Positions 7,201-10,795 of a stretch of DNA of 10,795 nt are shown here, piece after piece (position 1 is the first letter of the stretch; each line of letters starts with the position of its first letter). Below the pieces are notes generated by a model, which ran no database searches, was not told where the DNA came from, and saw nothing but the letters and a program-made list of their open reading frames with translations. The stretch comes from Actinomycetota bacterium (GTDB taxonomy: Bacteria > Actinomycetota > UBA4738 > HRBIN12): positions 5,440-16,234 of the forward strand of contig VAYX01000065.1 in assembly GCA_005885325.1 (NCBI GenBank). The letters run 5' to 3'. A program made the translations under genes and the position numbers.

Positions 7201-9066
7201 GACATGTCGGGCGACGTGTTCGGCAACGGCATGCTGCTGTCGAACCAGCTCTGCCTGGTGGCGGCGTTCGACCACCGCCACGTCTTCATCGATCCCAACC
7301 CCAACCCCACCGCAGGCCACGCGGAGCGAAAGCGACTGTTCGAGCTGCCCGGTTCATCCTGGGACGACTACGAGCGGTCGAAGATCTCGGACGGGGGCGG
7401 GGTGTGGCCCCGGACCGCGAAGCGTATCCCCCTGTCGCCGGAGGCAAGGGGAGCGCTCGGCGTCGACGGGGAGGCCCTCACCCCCGACGAGGTCCTCAAG
7501 GCGATCCTCCGGGCTCCCGTGGACCTGCTCTGGAACGGCGGGATCGGCACGTACGTGAAGGCCTCGACCGAATCCCACGAGGACGTCGGCGACCGGGTGA
7601 ACGACAACGTGCGGGTCGACGGAAACACCTTGCGGTGCCGCGTGGTGGCCGAGGGCGGCAACCTCGGATTCACCCAGCGAGGTCGGATCGAGTATGCGTT
7701 CGCCGGCGGCCGGATCAACACGGACTTCATCGACAACTCGGCCGGGGTGGATTGCTCGGACCATGAGGTGAACCTGAAGGTCCTCCTCGGCCTGGCGATG
7801 CAACGAGGCGAGCTCTCGCTCGAGGACCGGAACCAGCTGCTCCATCTGGTCGAGCAAGACATCGTCCGGCACGTGCTGTACGACAACTTCCTCCAGGCCC
7901 AGATCCTGTCCCAGGAGGTCGATCAGTCGATCTCCAGGACCGAGGCGTTCGAGGACCTCATGCAGGCGCTCGAGGCCGAAGGGGTCCTCGACCGCGAGCT
8001 CGAGGCGCTCCCGGCCACGGACGAGCTCGGCGAGCGCCGGCGGACCGGAAGGGGTCTGGCCCGTCCCGAGCTCGCCGTGCTCCTCGCCTACGCGAAGAAG
8101 AGCCTGGCCGGTGCGCTGCTCGCATCGACCCTCCCGGAATCGCGGTACCTCGAGCAGGACCTCCGTGGCTACTTCCCGCCGCTCGTGGTGGAACGGTTCG
8201 GCCAGCTGCTCCCGGAGCATCCGTTGCGACGCGAGCTCATCGCCACGATCGTGGCGAACGACCTAGTCAACTCGCAGGGGATCACGTTCGTCACCCGGCT
8301 GTCGAACGAGACCGGGGCGGAGGCCGCCGACGTGGTTCGGGCCTACCGGGTGGCCCGCGACGTGACCGGTGCGGTCGAGCGGTGGGAGGCCATCGAGGCC
8401 CTCGTGGGGCGAGTCGAGCCGGCGATCCTCGACGATCTCCTCGGCGGGGTGGACCGATTGGTCGAGCTCACCTCGCGGTGGTACCTGGCGAACATGCCGG
8501 ACCGCCTGGGCCGGGCCATCGAGGCACACCGCGAACCGTTCCGGCAGCTGTCGAAGGCCTTGCCGGACGTCGTCACCGAGGCCTCGCGCCACGAGCGCGA
8601 GCGATATGCCTGGCGGCTGGTCGATCAGGGGGTACCGGAGGAGACGGCCAGGCGGCACGCGTTCCAGACGGGCCTCGTGCACGGGCCGAATGTCATCGTG
8701 GTGGCGGAACGGACCGGCAAGCCCGTTCCCCAGGTGGCCAGGGCCTTCTTCCTGGTCGGCGAGGCGCTGTTCATCGACTGGCTGGAGGGAAGGCTGGCCG
8801 AACTCCCAGCCCCGAGCAAGTGGCACCGGTGGGCGGTGCAGGCCGTCCAGGACGACCTGCTGCTGGTCCGGCGCCTGGTGGCCGAGAAGGTCCTGGAGGA
8901 GACGGGGGACGGTCCGACGGACGAGGCCGTGGCCGCGTTCCTCGACAGCCGGTCCGAGGCCTTCGACCGGCTGTCCAGGTTCATGCGGGGCATGGCCCTG
9001 GAGGACGCGAACGACCTGGCGGCCATGACGGTGGCCCTTCGCCAGGTCCGTACCCTGGCTTCCTGA
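4267..9066 (+). CDS. gdh: NAD-specific glutamate dehydrogenase, large (180-kDa) class
   Basis: 1599 residues, the usual length for the large bacterial NAD-GDH family (GDH_bact; Mycobacterium and Streptomyces clavuligerus examples). It converts L-glutamate, water and NAD+ to 2-oxoglutarate, ammonium and NADH in the cytoplasm, mainly in the catabolic direction. The N-terminal half holds the regulatory ACT-like region, with TEDSPFLFDSVNEEL from about 103 and DNFVFLGYREYEM from about 230. The catalytic core has ARGGIRWSDRRQDFRTEVLGLMKAQMVKNAV (807-837), PTGSKGGF with the expected catalytic lysine K844, the NAD-binding GIGDMSGDVFGNG (976-988), DLLWNGGIGTYVK (1086-1098), AEGGNLGFTQRGRIEYA (1128-1144) and DNSAGVDCSDHEVN (1156-1169). 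The frame is intact and full length. The GTG start is supported by a -10 box 6 bases upstream and by homologous sequence beginning soon after. In mycobacteria this enzyme is inhibited by the FHA protein GarA; no such gene is in this window. Confidence 0.97.
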   Translation: MSITDQAATDESPVVQQVLEKVEGAVPSERVDAVREFARRYTRRLSSEDLVGVTADELLGQVLGAFRLADGRRSQEVAVRAFNPTLGEDGYQTLGSVVETNTEDSPFLFDSVNEELRARGLSVRRVVHPVMGIKRDAEGHIERIVHVRESSTPESVMHWEVDHRLERGELVELEDAVRGVLGDVRLVVRDFRTMQDRLGRMVVTAKAASVLYSEEEVSETVSFLEWLLQDNFVFLGYREYEMIETPEGRALHAVPESGLGILSKPGWSSYATPVPLSRIEPNLRARIEGGDLLIYSKTNRPSTVHRRARMDYIGVRRVSPEGRIVGELRMVGLFTSKAYMEPAARTPVLHRKLQQILEAEDLIEGSHDYKTVVTIFESFPKDELFAATPEELRTSVIGLLHLQEQRQVRLFIRRDLYGRSVSILVALPRDRFNPELRKQLQELFVRRFKGSSVDYHLSLGESQLAGMHFTVHVGFGQVPDVSFAELEEEVVRLAQTWDDRLREGLIELHGPGRGVELFDRWVPRFPDYYKSSTDVDIAAFDIERFEELEAGGQAFVVGLVNETSGSETLTRVRLYKVGGKIQLSDFVPTLEALGLRVVEEVPTHLVGDADERFLHDFGVLGADGRPLDVAESGARIAEAISAVWRGEAESDSLNRLVVTGGLSWRDVEILRAYRKYHHRVNAGFTAEYKNDAFAAHPHIGAKLSRLFQLKFDPARPQDPQAVEALRAEILADLDAVRSLEQDRILRNHLGLVDATVRTNVYRAGAESIAFKFRSAMVPEIPKPMPLFEIWMYSTEVEAVHLRGGRVARGGIRWSDRRQDFRTEVLGLMKAQMVKNAVIVPTGSKGGFVLKRVPQDPEALRQEVRRQYIRFMRGLLDLTDNLLDGKVVHPTDVVVHDEDDPYLVVAADKGTAALSDTANEVAAEYGFWLGDAFASGGSAGYDHKKLGITARGAWESVKRHFREMGTDPETQPITVVGIGDMSGDVFGNGMLLSNQLCLVAAFDHRHVFIDPNPNPTAGHAERKRLFELPGSSWDDYERSKISDGGGVWPRTAKRIPLSPEARGALGVDGEALTPDEVLKAILRAPVDLLWNGGIGTYVKASTESHEDVGDRVNDNVRVDGNTLRCRVVAEGGNLGFTQRGRIEYAFAGGRINTDFIDNSAGVDCSDHEVNLKVLLGLAMQRGELSLEDRNQLLHLVEQDIVRHVLYDNFLQAQILSQEVDQSISRTEAFEDLMQALEAEGVLDRELEALPATDELGERRRTGRGLARPELAVLLAYAKKSLAGALLASTLPESRYLEQDLRGYFPPLVVERFGQLLPEHPLRRELIATIVANDLVNSQGITFVTRLSNETGAEAADVVRAYRVARDVTGAVERWEAIEALVGRVEPAILDDLLGGVDRLVELTSRWYLANMPDRLGRAIEAHREPFRQLSKALPDVVTEASRHERERYAWRLVDQGVPEETARRHAFQTGLVHGPNVIVVAERTGKPVPQVARAFFLVGEALFIDWLEGRLAELPAPSKWHRWAVQAVQDDLLLVRRLVAEKVLEETGDGPTDEAVAAFLDSRSEAFDRLSRFMRGMALEDANDLAAMTVALRQVRTLAS

Positions 9067-9087
9067 GCGCGAGCGCGGCTCGGGTGC

Positions 9088-9115
9088 TTGAACCGTCGGC
9101 CGGGCTTGTTAGCCT
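9088..9115 (+). promoter_or_regulatory. Probable promoter for a leaderless DUF3263 transcript
   Basis: TTGAAC (9088-9093) and TAGCCT (9110-9115) are separated by 16 bases. The -10 box ends 6 bases before the GTG start at 9122, the same spacing as at gdh. No Shine-Dalgarno sequence is present. This is the best -35/-10 pair noticed in the window and should drive the three-gene set that follows. Confidence 0.6.
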
Positions 9116-9121
9116 CCGAGC

Positions 9122-9400
9122 GTGAGCGCCCCGCCCCCCGAGGCCGCCCCGGAGCTCGAACCGCGCCTGCGCCAGGTGCTGGACTTCGAACGTGAGTGGT
9201 GGAAGCACCCGGGCCCCAAGGAGCGCCAGATCCGGGAGCGGTTCGGGCTCTCCCTTGCCCGGTATCACCATCTCCTCAACCGAGCGATCGACCGGCCCGA
9301 GGCCCTGGCCTACGACCCCATGCTCGTGCGCAGGCTCCGTCGCCTGCGCGAGAGCCGGCGGCGAAAACGCTTCGCTCGCCAGCTCGGCTTCGAGCACTAG
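9122..9400 (+). CDS. DUF3263 family protein (small, basic, HTH-like)
   Basis: 92 residues. The region LEPRLRQVLDFEREWWKHPGPKERQIRERFGLSLARYHHLLNRAIDRPEAL, followed by DPMLVRRLRRLRESRRRKR and a C-terminal LGFE, matches the DUF3263 family, typified by M. tuberculosis Rv0430. The helical pattern KERQIRERFGLSLARYHHLLN resembles a helix-turn-helix, and the Arg-rich tail (about 70-86) could contact nucleic acid, so a DNA-binding role is a reasonable inference. No function is established to my knowledge. The GTG start sits 55 bases after gdh and 6 bases after a -10 box. The gene is followed 36 bases later by a LytR_C gene, as in Mycobacterium, which supports a shared job, perhaps regulation of its neighbour. 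Confidence 0.88.
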   Translation: MSAPPPEAAPELEPRLRQVLDFEREWWKHPGPKERQIRERFGLSLARYHHLLNRAIDRPEALAYDPMLVRRLRRLRESRRRKRFARQLGFEH

Positions 9401-9405
9401 GCCGG

Positions 9406-9422
9406 CTCGGGACGGGCCCGAG
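9406..9422 (+). repeat. Small hairpin next to the LytR_C ribosome-binding site
   Basis: CTCGGG (9406-9411) pairs with CCCGAG (9417-9422) around a 5-base loop. The 3' arm runs into the purine-rich AGAGGA (9421-9426) that is the likely Shine-Dalgarno for the ATG at 9437, so folding could partly hide it. There is no T-tract, so a full terminator is unlikely. Confidence 0.3.
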
Positions 9423-9436
9423 AGGAACGGGATAGG

Positions 9437-9982
9437 ATGTCCGGCAGGCACGAACCCCCGAGCGACAGGAGCTTCTACTTCTCGTTGGCTACCAGCACGC
9501 TTCGCTTCGCCCTCATCGTCGCCCTCGTCGTGGGAGGGGTCGTGTTGATCGACCAGGCCTTCCCCAAGGGCGGGACGGCGGCGCCCCCTCCGGGGGCCAG
9601 CTCGAGCTCGTCGCCCGCGCCCAGCGCCACCCCGTCCGGCTCGCCGTCGGGGACGCCCAGCCCTCAGATCGTGGGCGTCCGCATCGGGGTGTTCAACGGG
9701 GCCGGCGTCACGGGCCTCGCCGCGACGACCGCGTCAAAGCTCGAGAAGCAGTACGGCTACGTCCCCGCCCAGGTGACCGACGCGCCGTCCCCCGTCGCGG
9801 TGACCACGATCTACTACCGCAGCGCTGACGACCGGATCGAGGCCGAGGCCCTGGCGGCGAACTTCTTCAGCGGCCTCGATGTGAAGATCTCGCGCCTGCC
9901 GGCCAGTGCGACGAACGTGGAGCAGAAGGTCCAGGTCGCGATCTACCTCGGCAGCGATTACGCCAGCGCGCAAGGCGGGTAG
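9437..9982 (+). CDS. Membrane-anchored LytR_C-domain protein (VirR/Cei-like)
   Basis: 181 residues. A short cytoplasmic N-terminus (1-21) leads to one membrane helix (about 22-41) and then a low-complexity Ser/Pro/Gly/Thr linker (about 45-76). A LytR_C domain follows at about 80-173: VRIGVFNGAGVTGLAATTASKLEKQYGYV, a middle TTIYYRSADDRIEAEALAANFF, and VQVAIYLGSDY at the end. The topology places the domain outside the membrane, at the cell wall. LytR_C domains also occur at the C-terminus of LytR-CpsA-Psr ligases, but here the ligase domain is absent, as in M. tuberculosis Rv0431 (VirR), which lies beside a DUF3263 gene. An envelope-maintenance role is inferred from that. AGAGGA (9421-9426) is a plausible, somewhat distant ribosome-binding site. 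The stop is 19 bases before the otsB start. Confidence 0.88.
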   Translation: MSGRHEPPSDRSFYFSLATSTLRFALIVALVVGGVVLIDQAFPKGGTAAPPPGASSSSSPAPSATPSGSPSGTPSPQIVGVRIGVFNGAGVTGLAATTASKLEKQYGYVPAQVTDAPSPVAVTTIYYRSADDRIEAEALAANFFSGLDVKISRLPASATNVEQKVQVAIYLGSDYASAQGG

Positions 9983-10001
9983 CCTCCGCCGCCTCCGAGG
10001 C

Positions 10002-10706
10002 ATGGCCGAGGAGGCGGGCATCCTCCTCGACTTCGACGGATCGCTGTCGGCCATCGTGGCCAGGCCCGAGGATGCGCGGCCGGTCGAGGGAGCATGGGAC
10101 GTCCTGGCCGCCCTGGTCGTCCGGTACCGGGTCGTGGCCGTGATCTCCGGCCGTCGCTCCGAGGAGGTGGCCGCGCTCCTCGACGTTCCGGGGCTCCGGT
10201 ACTTCGGCCTGTACGGGTTGCAGGAGGCCGCGCCGGAGCTCATGGCGGTGGTGTCCCCCAAGGTTCAGGCAGCCGCCGCGGCGGTCCCCGAGGCCTGGGT
10301 CGAGGACAAGATGGCCTCCATCGCGGTGCACTACCGCCAGGCACCCGATCCGGCACGGGCCCGCGCCCAGTTGGTCAGCGCGCTCAAGGGCGTGGCGTCG
10401 TCCGCCGGGCTGGAAGTGGTCGAGGGCAAGATGGTCGTCGAGCTCGTCCCCGCGGGCCGGCCTCGAAAGGGAGGGGCGGTGGAGCGGCTGGTCGGTGAGA
10501 ACCACCTGTCGGCCGCGTTGTTCGCCGGGGACGACGTGGCCGACCTCGAGGCCTTCCGCACGCTCGACTCGCTCGCCGAGAAAGGCCTGCTCGCCCTCAA
10601 GGTGGCCGTCCGGGGAGAGGAGACGCCGCAACAGCTCCTGGACGAGGCCACCGTGCTCGTGGAGGGCCCGAAGGGGCTGGTGGAGCTGCTGGGTCACTTG
10701 GCCTGA
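10002..10706 (+). CDS. otsB: Trehalose-6-phosphate phosphatase (OtsB, HAD superfamily)
   Basis: 234 residues, typical for a stand-alone OtsB. It hydrolyses trehalose 6-phosphate to trehalose and phosphate in the cytoplasm. HAD motif I is LLDFDGSL with nucleophile D10 and acid/base D12. Motif II is VISGR with S49. The family-specific GLYGLQE lies at 69-75 and EGKMVVELVP at 141-150. Motif III is K156 in RKGG, and motif IV is AGDDVADLEAF with D177, D178 and D181 for magnesium. The final T of the usual motif I DGTL is S here, a mild change. The ATG at 10002 is the first usable start after the LytR_C stop; a GTG at 9906 would overlap the upstream gene and encode an unrelated Arg-rich extension. 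No otsA is in view. The ribosome-binding site is poor (GAGG ends 1 base before ATG), so translation may be coupled to the upstream gene. Confidence 0.9.
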   Translation: MAEEAGILLDFDGSLSAIVARPEDARPVEGAWDVLAALVVRYRVVAVISGRRSEEVAALLDVPGLRYFGLYGLQEAAPELMAVVSPKVQAAAAAVPEAWVEDKMASIAVHYRQAPDPARARAQLVSALKGVASSAGLEVVEGKMVVELVPAGRPRKGGAVERLVGENHLSAALFAGDDVADLEAFRTLDSLAEKGLLALKVAVRGEETPQQLLDEATVLVEGPKGLVELLGHLA

Positions 10707-10795
10707 ACGCCGACCCGGCGCAGGCGCATGCGTTCCAGGTCGTCGAGCTGCGCGCCGACCCACCGCTGGGGCGGATTGGAGAGCACCAACCTGGA
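10694..10795 (-). CDS. Unidentified protein, C-terminal 33 codons only
   Basis: On the minus strand one frame is open from the window edge to a TGA at 10696-10694. It reads SRLVLSNPPQRWVGAQLDDLERMRLRRVGVQAK. Of its 33 codons, 30 end in G or C, the bias of the real genes here, while the plus-strand frames in the same place give poorer codon use. The tail is amphipathic and basic. I do not recognise the family from so short a piece. The gene converges on otsB and overlaps its last 13 bases. No terminator lies between them. Confidence 0.5.
   Translation of the reverse strand, partial: SRLVLSNPPQRWVGAQLDDLERMRLRRVGVQAK

Noticed and set aside
5857..7320. A 487-codon minus-strand open frame inside gdh.
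   Set aside because: It is antisense to the conserved catalytic core and has a composition typical of a shadow frame.
4221..7766. An 1181-codon open frame in another plus-strand frame across the glutamate dehydrogenase gene.
   Set aside because: It is full of Arg, Gly and Pro, has no recognisable domain, and gdh in the other frame carries all family motifs. Long open shadow frames are expected in DNA of this GC content.
9065..9081. Small GC-rich dyad after gdh considered as a terminator.
   Set aside because: The stem is short and bulged and lacks a T-tract, so I do not support it as a feature.
9600..9665. Repetitive Ser/Pro/Gly/Thr-coding DNA considered as a tandem-repeat or CRISPR-like element.
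   Set aside because: It is the low-complexity periplasmic linker of the LytR_C protein; there are no regular repeat units or spacers.
9906..10001. A longer otsB starting at GTG 9906.
   Set aside because: The extra 32 residues overlap the LytR_C gene and are Arg/Ser-rich and unlike OtsB, whose first motif normally lies near the N-terminus.

Overview
The window is a chromosomal segment of a high-GC actinobacterium (phylum Actinomycetota; finer placement is not possible from this sequence). Three things support this. Codon third positions are almost always G or C. A DUF3263 gene is followed directly by a LytR_C-domain gene, a pair also found in Mycobacterium as Rv0430-Rv0431. There is a 180-kDa-class NAD-glutamate dehydrogenase. 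At least two genes seem to start on leaderless transcripts, which is common in this phylum.

Layout, left to right. (1) 1-311: the C-terminal end of an RlmB-type rRNA 2'-O-methyltransferase, then tRNA-Thr(UGU) with encoded CCA. (2) 373-4211: four exported proteins in one direction. They are a conserved secreted protein of unknown function, a small secreted protein with a SPOR-like domain closed by a strong hairpin terminator, an orphan OppA/DppA-type solute-binding lipoprotein, and a small type-1 copper (cupredoxin) lipoprotein that is probably co-transcribed with it. (3) 4267-9066: a very large NAD-specific glutamate dehydrogenase. (4) 9122-10706: DUF3263, a membrane-anchored LytR_C protein and an OtsB-type trehalose-phosphatase, all on the plus strand. 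(5) 10694-10795: the 3' end of an unidentified minus-strand gene converging on otsB and overlapping it by 13 bases.

Functionally the window mixes translation (rRNA methylation, tRNA), envelope or extracytoplasmic proteins, nitrogen/carbon metabolism (glutamate to 2-oxoglutarate plus ammonium) and trehalose metabolism. The likely transcription units are tRNA-Thr alone, SBP plus cupredoxin, gdh, and DUF3263-LytR_C-otsB. I see no transposase, integrase, phage gene, CRISPR array or toxin-antitoxin module, and no clear sign of a new multi-gene defence or biosynthetic system. The least explained items are the block of exported proteins between tRNA-Thr and gdh, especially the transporterless SBP paired with a cupredoxin, and the conserved secreted protein at 373-1317. 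No stretch longer than about 175 bases lacks a gene.
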